Shown here: positions 43,420 through 52,370 of the stretch, piece by piece
Layout of the letters: each line of letters begins with the position of its first letter
Numbering within the stretch: the stretch's first letter is position 1
From: Waddliaceae bacterium
GTDB taxonomy: Bacteria > Chlamydiota > Chlamydiia > Chlamydiales > GCA-2709385
Direction: 5' to 3'
Assembly (NCBI GenBank): GCA_002709385.1
Contig: PAQS01000019.1
Span: forward strand, 1-64,000
DNA: 64,000 nucleotides
Notes under the pieces: model-generated
Told to the model about the DNA's origin: nothing
The model's database searches: none
What the model saw: only the letters and a program-made list of their open reading frames with translations
Program-made: the position numbers and the translations under genes

Positions 43420-44772
43420 ATGCTAGCAACAAATAAAGCAACTACTACTCAATCAATAGTAGATTCCTTAAATAGTAGCGACCACATTTCTATCGACATG
43501 CGTCGAGTAGCCAGTGTTATTTTGGGAGGTGGACAAGGTACACGCTTGTTTCCATTAACCCTAACACGCTGCAAACCAGCTATTAGTTTTGGTGGACGTT
43601 ATCGTTTAATTGATGTTCCAGTGTCGAATTCATTAAATTCAAATATCGATAAAATTTTTATCATCACACAATTTCTTTCATCTTCACTTCACCAACACGT
43701 TTTTCAGACCTATCATTTTGACTCTTTTTCACAAGGGTTCATTGAACTTCTTTCTGCAGAAGTCAAGCCTAGCCAACAAAGCTGGTATCAAGGAACCGCA
43801 GATGCTGTTCGTCAAAACCTTAACTATTTAATTGAAGCACCTGTAGATTACTTTCTTATTCTATCTGGAGATCAATTATATAATTTTGATTTCCGTGCTA
43901 TGCTTCATTTTGCAAAAACAACAGATGCTGATCTGACCCTAGCAGCGCTTCCTATCCCTGCTTCACAAGCCAAGCGCTTAGGTGTACTTAGTATAGATAA
44001 AAATTACCGTGTCGTTGACTTTGCAGAAAAACCTCAAGAAGAAGAGGTTCTTAAAAGACTAGAGCTTCCTCCTGAATTAATGGAGCAACTTGGTTCAAAG
44101 CTATCTAACGATGATAAGTGGCTTGGGTCGATGGGAATATATCTTTTTAAACGTAAGGTTCTTCTCGATCTATTAACTCAAGATGACCGAGTTGATTTTG
44201 GAAAACACCTTATCCCTACCCAACTAAAAAAAGGAAATGTAGCCTGTTATCTATACGATGGTTATTGGGAAGATATTGGTACCATTCAATCTTTTTTCGA
44301 AGCGAATTTAGACCTAGCACGCTCTACCCCTAAATTTGATTGCTATAATGAAAACAATCGAATTTACAGTTCTCAGCATGACTTACCTGGCCCTAAAATT
44401 CACAATACTCTCGTTAAAGACGCTATTATTTGTGAAGGTTCTGTTATTCGTGCATCAGAGCTAGATACTGTTGTTTTAGGTCAAAGAACAGTAATCGATG
44501 AAGGAACTGTAGTACGTGATGCCATCATTATGGGTAACGATTTTTATGAACCCTCTCTACATCAACTTAATCACCTTCCTAATCGCTTAAGTATTGGTAA
44601 GAATTGCAAAATAGAAAAAGCTATTATCGATAAAAACGTACACATTGGAGACAATGTTACTTTGGTCAATAAAGCCGGACACGAAACTTATAATGGAAAT
44701 AATGTTTACGTACGCGATGGTATCACCATCGTTACACGCGGCACTCATCTCCCAGATAATTTCGAATTTTAG
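43420..44772 (+). CDS. glgC: glucose-1-phosphate adenylyltransferase
   Basis: Makes ADP-glucose for glycogen synthesis. The nucleotidyltransferase motif VILGGGQGTRLFPLTLTRCKPAISFGG, the substrate loop GTADAVRQN, SGDQLYNFDF and VDFAEKPQ are intact, followed by the left-handed beta-helix domain with the regulatory end. I start at ATG 43420 (450 aa); a TTG-initiated frame from 43348 would add residues with no family match. The N-terminal ~25 residues before MRRVASVILGG are plausible for plant/cyanobacterium-like enzymes. Chlamydiota make glycogen, and the next gene corresponds to CT488 as expected beside CT489 glgC. Confidence 0.95.
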   Translation: MLATNKATTTQSIVDSLNSSDHISIDMRRVASVILGGGQGTRLFPLTLTRCKPAISFGGRYRLIDVPVSNSLNSNIDKIFIITQFLSSSLHQHVFQTYHFDSFSQGFIELLSAEVKPSQQSWYQGTADAVRQNLNYLIEAPVDYFLILSGDQLYNFDFRAMLHFAKTTDADLTLAALPIPASQAKRLGVLSIDKNYRVVDFAEKPQEEEVLKRLELPPELMEQLGSKLSNDDKWLGSMGIYLFKRKVLLDLLTQDDRVDFGKHLIPTQLKKGNVACYLYDGYWEDIGTIQSFFEANLDLARSTPKFDCYNENNRIYSSQHDLPGPKIHNTLVKDAIICEGSVIRASELDTVVLGQRTVIDEGTVVRDAIIMGNDFYEPSLHQLNHLPNRLSIGKNCKIEKAIIDKNVHIGDNVTLVNKAGHETYNGNNVYVRDGITIVTRGTHLPDNFEF

Positions 44773-44868
44773 TAAGTAGGGGGCAATAGCCCTCTAGTTG
44801 CCTATTAAAAAGCTCAACTCCTAAAATAGATCTCATTATAAGTAAGAATTTTCTAAATTAGGAATCTC

Positions 44869-45630
44869 ATGAAAATTTGGGCTCTCGCTGACCTTCACCT
44901 TGCTTTTGGAGCTCCTGGCAAGGAAATGGATGCTTTCGGTCATCCATGGACAAATTATACAGAAAAGATCGAAGAAAATTGGCGTAAACTTATTTCAAGT
45001 GAAGACCTTGTTCTTTTACCTGGTGATATTTCTTGGGCATTGAAATTCCCTGATGCTTTGCTCGATTTAGATTGGATTCACCGTCTTCCCGGAACTAAAC
45101 TGATGATTCGAGGAAATCACGACTATTGGTGGCCTTCTTTAAAAAAATTCAAAGAACAAGCCCCTAGTAGTATGCATATGATTCAAAACAATAGTTTCAA
45201 TTGGAACGGTGTTGCAATTGCTGGTGCTCGAATGTGGGATAGCCCTGAATATTCTTTCAATGAATGCATTGAATTCAAAGAAAACCCAAGAGCAAAAAAA
45301 TCATTAGCTACTAGCGCTAATAGTCCAGAAGATGAAAAAATTTTCCTTCGTGAGCTCAATCGCCTTGAAATCAGCCTTAAAACCTTATCAAAAGATGCAA
45401 AATTACGCATTGTAATGACACACTACCCTCCTATAGGTCTAGATCTTGCTCCTTCACGAGTGTCAGAACTTCTTAAGAAATATAAGATTGACTGTTGTGT
45501 ATTTGGACACTTGCATAGTGTGAAGGCAGATCAAAGTTTATTTGGAACAAGCGAAGGAACTCGTTACGAGTTATGTTCTTGTGACTATGTAAATTTTCTT
45601 CCGATTAAACTCTACGACTGGCAAACATAA
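44869..45630 (+). CDS. metallophosphoesterase (CT488-like)
   Basis: A calcineurin-like phosphoesterase. All metal-ligand motifs appear in order: ALADLHLAFG, LLPGDISWA, RGNHDYWW, MTHYPPIG and VFGHLHSVK. 253 residues, no signal peptide. The same gene lies next to glgC in Chlamydia, hinting at a conserved link, but the substrate is unknown. Confidence 0.92.
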   Translation: MKIWALADLHLAFGAPGKEMDAFGHPWTNYTEKIEENWRKLISSEDLVLLPGDISWALKFPDALLDLDWIHRLPGTKLMIRGNHDYWWPSLKKFKEQAPSSMHMIQNNSFNWNGVAIAGARMWDSPEYSFNECIEFKENPRAKKSLATSANSPEDEKIFLRELNRLEISLKTLSKDAKLRIVMTHYPPIGLDLAPSRVSELLKKYKIDCCVFGHLHSVKADQSLFGTSEGTRYELCSCDYVNFLPIKLYDWQT

Positions 45631-45657
45631 TAAAAAATGAAAGAGGTATAAACGAAC

Positions 45658-45773
45658 GCGCTTCCAGCACGCTAGATAAGAGTAATCTTTAGGAGATTTT
45701 CCTTCGCCCATGTGAAAACATGAGCTCAGAAAAAAAACCTAAATCTTACCCTTATCTAATGCACTGGAAGCGC
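45658..45773. other. long interrupted hairpin between convergent genes
   Basis: GCGCTTCCAG (45658-45667) pairs with CTGGAAGCGC (45764-45773), and TAGATAAG (45673-45680) with CTTATCTA (45751-45758). TTTAGG/CCTAAA and a CATGT/ACATG tip lie inside. The whole could fold as a ~116-nt rod. It lacks the SRP loop sequence and a T-run on the plus strand, while the minus side ends T-rich. It may be a bidirectional terminator or a small RNA. Confidence 0.45.
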
Positions 45774-45804
45774 AGATTAGGTAGCCATTGAAGGTCTTAA
45801 GAAA

Positions 45805-47823
45805 TTATCGTACTGGACAAGCTCCGCCAGCACATTCTTCTTGTAGAAGTTCATCACGAACTTCAAGTCCAAGACCTAAAAAGTCGATCTCACGCAGTGA
45901 AGCTACATACTCTTCGTAGTCTTTCTTAGAAACAACTTCTTGTGGCAAGTAAGCGTAACCAAGATCTTCAGCGTTCTTAGTTGGGTCATTACGTAGTAAG
46001 AAAGATACCCCTACATAAGAATCCCAATGCTCCATAAACCAATCAATTAAAGCTGGAACTTCAGACTGATCGTAAGAAATTGTATTAGATACATTTTGCT
46101 CACAATATGTATCCATAACCAAACGATAACGCTCAAGCTGAGTAATTGCCGATTCAATATTTACCTGTACTTCTTCAACTTGACCGTTTTTACGAGTTAC
46201 GGTTTGTCTTGAAAAGAGCACACTGTCATATTTCACAGGGAATTTTACAAGTACACTTTCAGGCTCAAACGGCTTTTCTTTGATTTGATAACCAGCTTCA
46301 CGGAATGCTTTTACAAGAGGATCGTGACGACTGAAAGTAATGTTGTTAAAGATGTATTTTCCAAGAGGCTTATGAATTCCTTCTGGAACCTCACCCCATT
46401 TTTCTGTTCCCATTACTTTACTTAGTGTTCCACTTGGCTTCACACAAGTAACATTTTTCGGTAATGGAGAGTTCAACTCGTTAGCCATTCCATAAGCAGA
46501 ACTTACTACGATGTTTCGCATACGTTTGAAATCATATGCTGTAAGATCTGGACGGGCTACGATACCTGTAAGACCTACTCCACAAAGGTGAAGGAACTCG
46601 TTATTTAGGTGCCATGCTTCTTGTAGGATCTCATCACGAAGGTCTACCATTGTTTGACGGTAGTTCATTCTTCCAGCTAGATGAAGAGCACGCTCTAAGC
46701 CAATCTTATCCCCTTTAAAAGCAAGAACATTTACTTCTGTTAGATTACAAAAACTTTTGTTCCCTAAAAGAATTTCTACACAAGGGTTACAACCTTTAAA
46801 CCAAGGAGCTCTTCTCTCAGCTTCTAAAGCATTGATAAATCCTGGTTCCGAACCACCAGACTCCATCATGATATCAAAAATTTGCTCTAGTTCTTCACGG
46901 CTTGGCTTGTGTCTGAATAAGAGACTATTATTGGATTGGCAGCGGTGTGCTTTATCGTGTACCCACCAATCTTTTTTAGCTGTAGCAAATTCATCCCATT
47001 CAGGTTGTCCGTATTCGAACAAAGCAATTTGTGCAGAGCGGCGGCTAGATAAAATAGTTCCAAGCCAGTTAACAATGTCTAAAATATCCATACGAGTCAG
47101 TAACTGATCTGCACGATTAGACATAATTGTTGCAATTGCTTTAAACGCTTTTGCGATTTGCTCGTCGCCAGATGAAATCCAACCGTAGCCTTTCAACCGC
47201 TCACCAGCAGGACGGATTTGTGAGAAATCTAAAGTTAATTTTTTTGCAGGAAATTTACCAGCTACTAACTTACCTACAGCTTTAGCCCATGCAATTGCTG
47301 AGTCACCGACAGAAATTGTCCATTCGTGAGTTTCAGGATCATACGTTTCAAGATTTTTTTCTCGCCCACCTTTCTCTGTGCGATTAGAACGAATGACAAC
47401 AATTTCTTCTAGAGGACGGCGGAAACCATTAAGTGTTCCGATCACAGGCTCAAACCCAACTCCACATCCCTGTAAAAGAAGCCAAAGAACATCAACGACG
47501 TCATAAACAGTTTCTACTTGAGTGAATGAGCAATTAAACATGCTAGATTCACGACGCTGTGCAAGCTCTGTTCCACCTAAAAATAAAGTTCTACCAGCTG
47601 GTGCAATATAACGGCCCTGAATTAAACTACGTAGCTCTTCAAGCTCAGCTTTTTGCTCTTCATTTAATTCTTTACCAAGCGCTCGCTCCCACAACCATTT
47701 CTGATGGTTGATTACTCTGCCTACTACATCGTTCCAGGTTTCGAGCAAATCTTCGCCGTCATTGACTGGGCGATGATAGGTGCGTAAGGCTGTTGCTACC
47801 GCTCGAGAGCTAGGTTTGGTCAT
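45805..47823 (-). CDS. nrdJ: class II (adenosylcobalamin-dependent) ribonucleotide reductase
   Basis: Reduces ribonucleotides to deoxyribonucleotides using a radical from coenzyme B12. Active-site elements are the MFNCSFTQVE Cys, the NPCVE motif (Asn, Cys, Glu), the following Cys in KSFCNLTEV, and the C-terminal thiol pair CAGGAC that recycles electrons. At 672 residues it matches the monomeric Lactobacillus-type enzyme. The start ATG 47823 is preceded by GGAG eight bases away; an ATG at 47865 has no such site. Chlamydiaceae use the oxygen-dependent class I enzyme instead, so this lineage can replicate without oxygen but needs cobalamin, for which no gene is seen here. Confidence 0.94.
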   Translation of the reverse strand: MTKPSSRAVATALRTYHRPVNDGEDLLETWNDVVGRVINHQKWLWERALGKELNEEQKAELEELRSLIQGRYIAPAGRTLFLGGTELAQRRESSMFNCSFTQVETVYDVVDVLWLLLQGCGVGFEPVIGTLNGFRRPLEEIVVIRSNRTEKGGREKNLETYDPETHEWTISVGDSAIAWAKAVGKLVAGKFPAKKLTLDFSQIRPAGERLKGYGWISSGDEQIAKAFKAIATIMSNRADQLLTRMDILDIVNWLGTILSSRRSAQIALFEYGQPEWDEFATAKKDWWVHDKAHRCQSNNSLLFRHKPSREELEQIFDIMMESGGSEPGFINALEAERRAPWFKGCNPCVEILLGNKSFCNLTEVNVLAFKGDKIGLERALHLAGRMNYRQTMVDLRDEILQEAWHLNNEFLHLCGVGLTGIVARPDLTAYDFKRMRNIVVSSAYGMANELNSPLPKNVTCVKPSGTLSKVMGTEKWGEVPEGIHKPLGKYIFNNITFSRHDPLVKAFREAGYQIKEKPFEPESVLVKFPVKYDSVLFSRQTVTRKNGQVEEVQVNIESAITQLERYRLVMDTYCEQNVSNTISYDQSEVPALIDWFMEHWDSYVGVSFLLRNDPTKNAEDLGYAYLPQEVVSKKDYEEYVASLREIDFLGLGLEVRDELLQEECAGGACPVR

Positions 47824-47971
47824 TGACTCATCTCCATTTACATAATGTTCTGTCAGGCTAAACAACGCGTTTAGATTTTTCTATACACTCCACACAAGTA
47901 TATAAAACCTATTTACACTCTAATTAGCCAAAAATACTCATAGCGCGCGTTTAAATTCTTTTTCGTACGAG

Positions 47972-48019
47972 ACCCAATATATTGTAGTATTCTTCGAAAG
48001 AAACTACAAGATGTTGTAG
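47972..48019 (-). promoter_or_regulatory. nrdJ promoter overlaid by two NrdR boxes
   Basis: Minus-strand -35 TTGTAG (48009-48004) and -10 TACAAT (47986-47981) are 17 bases apart. Each lies in a 16-bp palindrome: 48004-48019 (CTACAAGATGTTGTAG) and 47972-47987 (core CAATATATTG). Both fit the NrdR box core C-w-A-t-A-T-a-T-w-G, and their centres are 32 bp apart, three helical turns, the spacing known for NrdR. Repression of nrdJ by NrdR when dATP is plentiful is therefore likely. Confidence 0.8.
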
Positions 48020-48366
48020 TCGTACCCCAATCATAACGAAGTATAATACCTAAAAGTCAAGCAAGACTTTGCCTAAACCCAGCAACAAAATTTCTTTTGT
48101 GAGATGAGTTACAGCTACTCACTTAAATTCTTAATATCAATATTTTGCGTTGAAAAATGAGACGTCGTATTACTTCTAGTCCAACACTAAAAATCAAAAA
48201 CTTAGACTAGGCAAAAAAAACGCTTTTCTTAGGGCATATCCGTATCATTGGACAAGCCCTCACTAAAATTAGAGTCGTATTTCTCTAATTCAGAAGCTTC
48301 TATAGCTATAACATGGATAAAAAAGGTATTTAAATACTACTTTGTGAGCATTTTAAACTTTTAGCT
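48020..48366. other. ~350-bp intergenic stretch with two hairpins
   Basis: No gene is seen between nrdJ's promoter and the acidic protein gene. AGGGC (48231-48235) / GCCCT (48256-48260) with an inner TCC/GGA, and AATTAGAG (48267-48274) / CTCTAATT (48283-48290), are hairpins. On the minus strand the second is followed by TTTT and the first lies 10-18 bases before a T8 run (48220-48213), so they probably terminate the upstream minus-strand gene. No B12 riboswitch box was found. Confidence 0.45.
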
Positions 48367-49377
48367 TCAATCTCCGTTTTCTGCGGAGCTAGAAGCACAA
48401 GATCCAACAAGCCCAATCAATTCGCTCATTGCAGAATCGTTTTTATCAATCGGTTGATTCAGGTCATAGCCAGATCTCTTTTTTAAGAGCTTCTGTAAGG
48501 CTAAGTCATCTTCATCACGATCTAAGCACTGGAAGTAATCTGCACAAATACTAATTAAATCTTGTAAATCTTCTTCTTTATTAAGTAACTCTATTGCTCG
48601 ACGAAGAATGCTAACAAACACGGCTCTCTCACCAACTTGAGTAAGCACAATCAGCATTTCTAAATCGAACTCGAGATCAGGCAACTTTTTCGTATTTCGA
48701 AAAATCTCTTCTATAATTTCGTTAGCCCGATCTGCATCAGAGTCAGCAACCAATCTCGCTTTTAACAAAGCAAACCATCTTGGATCTGATACGTAAGGAT
48801 AAAATCCATCAAGAAGTTCAGATGCATATTCTAAATTCCCTGATTCGATCTGCCCTGTAATAAAATCGTAGAGAAAACTTTCTAAATCATTAGCACTAGC
48901 ATCTGCCACTGAATTAAAAACTAAATTAGGGCTTTCTCCCTGATCCGTATTCTCATCCAAAAGATCTTGTAAATTTGCTAGAACATCCTGCATATGCTCT
49001 TCGTCTTCAAGCTCAGCCCGGTCATGAGCATAAATTTGTCGATCCAACTCATCACAAAAAATACTGAGAGAAGGACGCTCAGGTATTAAACGCCGCCATA
49101 ACTCAAAAACAAGTAAGTAACACTCATCTTGCTCTTGCGGCTCAGCCTCTTCGCTACCCATAGCATCAGATAACTCTTCAGGATTATCGAATTCCTCAGA
49201 AAAGGCCAAAAAATAAGCCTCATCCATACGAACACCCAATTCTCTAAGGCGACGAAATAATTCTTCTTTGGGCAACTCTCGATAATCTTCTACTTGCCAC
49301 GGCTCAACCTCAATCTGAGGCTCCTGCAGCCAGTTCATTCGGAGAAGATTGTAAAGAGCACGACGCTGTAAATCCAT
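48367..49377 (-). CDS. acidic hypothetical protein, 336 aa
   Basis: Unrecognised. It has no signal peptide or membrane helix. The composition is strongly acidic (repeated EE/DE/ED) and helical, with TPR-like alternation in the second half (DLISICADYFQCLDRDEDDLALQKLLKK). The first ~60 residues are helical with many Leu and Arg. It is a single gene downstream of the bat cluster. A folding, chaperone or scaffold role is a guess. Confidence 0.65.
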   Translation of the reverse strand: MDLQRRALYNLLRMNWLQEPQIEVEPWQVEDYRELPKEELFRRLRELGVRMDEAYFLAFSEEFDNPEELSDAMGSEEAEPQEQDECYLLVFELWRRLIPERPSLSIFCDELDRQIYAHDRAELEDEEHMQDVLANLQDLLDENTDQGESPNLVFNSVADASANDLESFLYDFITGQIESGNLEYASELLDGFYPYVSDPRWFALLKARLVADSDADRANEIIEEIFRNTKKLPDLEFDLEMLIVLTQVGERAVFVSILRRAIELLNKEEDLQDLISICADYFQCLDRDEDDLALQKLLKKRSGYDLNQPIDKNDSAMSELIGLVGSCASSSAENGD

Positions 49378-49658
49378 CGCCTAATACCTGCGCTACTAAG
49401 GAATACTATACAAAGTTTGAAGCATGTAACTCATCAATAAATAGATTAATAAAATCAATAAAACTCTTAAAACAAGTAGCTTTATTAATTTAATACATGT
49501 CAAACCCGATTAGTATTTACTTTTCGGGAACTTAATTAACTATTCTAACCTAAAGCTAGAAAGATCTCATACATAGTTGAGAACAAAGCATATCCTGCTC
49601 GGCTAATTTTTGTATAGGGAACAGGTCTTCTCTTTTGCATGAAAATTTCATGTCAAAT

Positions 49659-49928
49659 TTACTGTACTTCTTCTTTGCGGCGTCGAACTTTTGTTTCGAT
49701 GTCTGATACCCGGGTATATAGAGATGCATAAGAAGATTCCAAAGACCGAAAACGTCGATCCATGGCAGAAACTTGTTTTAATTCGACAATATACGCATCA
49801 CCTTGCTGCTCTTGCAGAGGTCTTAGTATCTCATGAATGTGGGAGTAATTGCTAGATTCATCTTGTTTATTGAAGATTGTTTGGTCCGAACCTTCTTTCA
49901 TAACTATCCCTAAAATCCCATCATTCAA
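49659..49928 (-). CDS. small coiled-coil protein at the end of the bat operon, 89 aa
   Basis: Its start overlaps the batE stop by four bases (ATGA), so it is the last gene of the operon. A second start (Met10, 49901) is possible. The C-terminal ~40 residues (RRFRSLESSYASLYTRVSDIETKVRRRKEE) have the heptad look of a coiled coil. No signal peptide or membrane helix. Function unknown; it may be a soluble partner of the Bat proteins. Confidence 0.6.
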   Translation of the reverse strand: MNDGILGIVMKEGSDQTIFNKQDESSNYSHIHEILRPLQEQQGDAYIVELKQVSAMDRRFRSLESSYASLYTRVSDIETKVRRRKEEVQ

Positions 49929-50704
49929 TCTACCAAGCGTATAGACTCTTGAGGTAGATAGGCTATTTCTCCTGTAAGTGTCAAAACTTGAACCCAGGAG
50001 CTTTCTTTATCAATACCTAGTACACGAAGTCGTGTTCCCTCTAAAACAGGGTCATCTTGTACTAAGGCATAATGAGCTCCTGCATCTCGATGAAGATTGC
50101 TTGCATGCATAACAATTCCTTGAACAGGTGCAAGATAATAGTCGTATACCAAGCTCATACAAGTAATTAAGCACAAAAGAATGCTTATCTGCAAGCTATA
50201 CACTATCTTTTTTTTAGATAAGCATAGATTTATGGAATTGAGTAGTACTGCAAAAGCAAAAAACAACACTAATAGTAGTGACTTTTCATAAATAGATAAA
50301 TTTAGAAGAGGTGCTGAAAATAGAAAATTTTTCTCTTCATTTAATCCTAATTTTTCTTTGGTTAAAGCAAGATTATATAAAATTTTCTCATTCCTTGGAC
50401 TTTGTAAAAGAGCTCTCTCATAATACCACCTAGCCCAAGAATACTCGCTTAATTGGTAATAGTTATTCCCAATATTGTATAAAAGGTTTGGATTTTGAGA
50501 TCTTTTTTCTAACGTTTTATAGAGGGTAAGTGACTGATTAAATGCTTGAGATCTTTCAAGAAAATTATCGGCCGCTTCGCCTTTTTTATAACTATTATGC
50601 GCTTGTTCTAAAGTACTTGATTCTCCACAAAGCATCGATCCTACTAAACAAGCTATAATGAGGAGACATGTATTAAGAGATTTCATAAAAAATTTTCTTC
50701 GCAT
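49925..50704 (-). CDS. batE: BatE-like TPR and SH3 protein
   Basis: A short signal-like N-terminus (MKSLNTCLLIIACLVGSMLCGE from Met7) is followed by TPR units (LLYNIGNNYYQLSEYSWARWYYERAL, NEKILYNLALTKEKLG), two helices (~140-160, ~170-190), and an SH3-type domain (YALVQDDPVLEGTRLRVLGIDKESSWVQVL). This is the BatE layout of Leptospira and Bacteroides. It overlaps batD by 32 bases if the first ATG is used, or 14 bases from Met7 (50686). Confidence 0.85.
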   Translation of the reverse strand: MRRKFFMKSLNTCLLIIACLVGSMLCGESSTLEQAHNSYKKGEAADNFLERSQAFNQSLTLYKTLEKRSQNPNLLYNIGNNYYQLSEYSWARWYYERALLQSPRNEKILYNLALTKEKLGLNEEKNFLFSAPLLNLSIYEKSLLLVLFFAFAVLLNSINLCLSKKKIVYSLQISILLCLITCMSLVYDYYLAPVQGIVMHASNLHRDAGAHYALVQDDPVLEGTRLRVLGIDKESSWVQVLTLTGEIAYLPQESIRLVD

Positions 50705-52370
50705 TCTCTTTCATTTGCTCCATTGATCCTGTTTGTTGAAAGGAAAAACCTTGCTCTTCTATTTCAGATAAAAATTGTTTGACTTCAGCACATTTACCTT
50801 CACCAGGTAGATCATGATAAGACTTTATCTGTATGGCTAATAGTCGAGACTCCCATAAACGCGTAATCAAAGCTTTTTCCATGGCTAAGAAAAAGCGTGC
50901 TGGATCATTAATCTCATTAGCTTGAATAAAATATTGCTCTGCCAAAAGTATTTTCCGCCGATCTTTTCGCTTAAACAAAAATAACAGTGAATAATGCATC
51001 AAAGAACAAAACAAAATGACAGGTAATAGCCATAAAATTTTGAGTGTTTTATACCAGGAATTTTTTAAATCTTCAGAAGAAAGAGTATAGTTTCCTAAAA
51101 TCTCAATCTTTTTTATCTCCAAAGACTCTTCAATATTCCTTTCTTCTTCTGCTTCTTCTTTTGGATGAGAAGCTATTTTCTGAGATGGCAGCGTTTGTTT
51201 GGGCTCAAGTAAATTTTCAACTGTTAAAGGAATAGGATTACTGAATAAAGTTTCGTATGTCTTTGTTTGTGTATTAAAGAAACTCAATTGCAGGGAAGGT
51301 ATTTCTATAACATCACTAGAAAGAGGTCTCAATTCATAGATAAATGTTTTGGATAATTCCCCATCTTTTACCTGAGCTGGAAGTGAACTCATACGAAAAT
51401 GTTTTTTTAATTCACTTTGCTCACTCAAACGTGCAAGCCTTACTGAATGTAGACCATCATGGCCGCTTACTTCGATCTCTAATTGTAGTTTATCACCAAC
51501 CCCTAAAGTGGCATTTCCAAGCAAACGAACATCCCAATTAAATACTCCTATTGCTCCATCAAAAGAGGAAGGTTTTCCTTCTTCTGGAAGAGGCAAAACT
51601 TCTACTGATACAGTATTGGCTTGGGCTCGTATAGCAGGCCTACGGTATCGTCTACGGCCAAAAAAATCTGTCTGATAGGCGAATCCTTCTATGTAGGATG
51701 GACCAAAATAGTACTCTCCTGGTTCCATAGCTTCTACTTCTTGCGATAGCTCCATCACATGACTTTGTCCCTTACGAAGCTGTCGCTCTGTTTTCATTCC
51801 AATCGTCTTAAAGCCTCGTGCTTCCAGTAATGGCAGCTCTTGTACGCTCACATCTACCGCTTCTCGGTAATAGAGTAAATAAGTAAAACGAGCACGCTGT
51901 CCTGGGTAGAGAGGTGTTTTCCCTTCAATAGAAGCTTGAAGTCTAAAATCTGGATTAATAGAAGGACTTAAAACCTCAAAAGAAACCCCAGAGGATTCTA
52001 TTCGGGAATTACCTACAAGAACAGAAATAGGAGGTAAAATATATAAGCCTGCATCACGCCCTGGAAGTTCGAATTGATACTTGCTAAACAAGGTAGTTTC
52101 ACTTTCTCTTTTCCCATTGATCTCTGTCACGCGAAAGCTTGTACTTGTACCTAGATTTCTTACATTTAAAGGTTCTTCCTCTAAGAGAAAGCTATCAGCA
52201 TTTGGCTCACCATCTTCTTTGCTATAAGTCACCGTGATGATACCGATAATGCGACTTCCTTCTGTTGCAACATCTCCTTGAATTTCAACAGATAGAGAAG
52301 GATCAGAAAAAAGGAATGTACTAAAGCAAAAAAAGAGCACGCATACTGAGCTAATGATTTTCTTCACCAT
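50673..52370 (-). CDS. batD: BatD-like oxygen-tolerance protein
   Basis: BatD proteins are exported, carry an immunoglobulin-like outer domain and one or two membrane helices. Here a signal peptide (cut near Ser22) precedes a large beta-rich region with PGQRARFTYLLYYREAVD, and QLEIEVSGHDGLHSVRLA, then a helix (~445-470) and a short cytosolic tail. 565 residues fits the family. Bat proteins confer tolerance to oxygen or other stress in Bacteroides fragilis. It overlaps batC by seven bases. Confidence 0.87.
   Translation of the reverse strand: MVKKIISSVCVLFFCFSTFLFSDPSLSVEIQGDVATEGSRIIGIITVTYSKEDGEPNADSFLLEEEPLNVRNLGTSTSFRVTEINGKRESETTLFSKYQFELPGRDAGLYILPPISVLVGNSRIESSGVSFEVLSPSINPDFRLQASIEGKTPLYPGQRARFTYLLYYREAVDVSVQELPLLEARGFKTIGMKTERQLRKGQSHVMELSQEVEAMEPGEYYFGPSYIEGFAYQTDFFGRRRYRRPAIRAQANTVSVEVLPLPEEGKPSSFDGAIGVFNWDVRLLGNATLGVGDKLQLEIEVSGHDGLHSVRLARLSEQSELKKHFRMSSLPAQVKDGELSKTFIYELRPLSSDVIEIPSLQLSFFNTQTKTYETLFSNPIPLTVENLLEPKQTLPSQKIASHPKEEAEEERNIEESLEIKKIEILGNYTLSSEDLKNSWYKTLKILWLLPVILFCSLMHYSLLFLFKRKDRRKILLAEQYFIQANEINDPARFFLAMEKALITRLWESRLLAIQIKSYHDLPGEGKCAEVKQFLSEIEEQGFSFQQTGSMEQMKENAKKIFYEIS

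Noticed and set aside
47866-48366. Cobalamin riboswitch upstream of nrdJ
   Set aside because: No GCCACTG-type B12 box or matching core was found on either strand; the NrdR-box promoter explains the upstream region better.
49638-49652. Palindrome CATGAAAATTTCATG after the last bat operon gene as a terminator
   Set aside because: The arms leave almost no loop and no T-run follows; it may be a binding site but nothing supports that.
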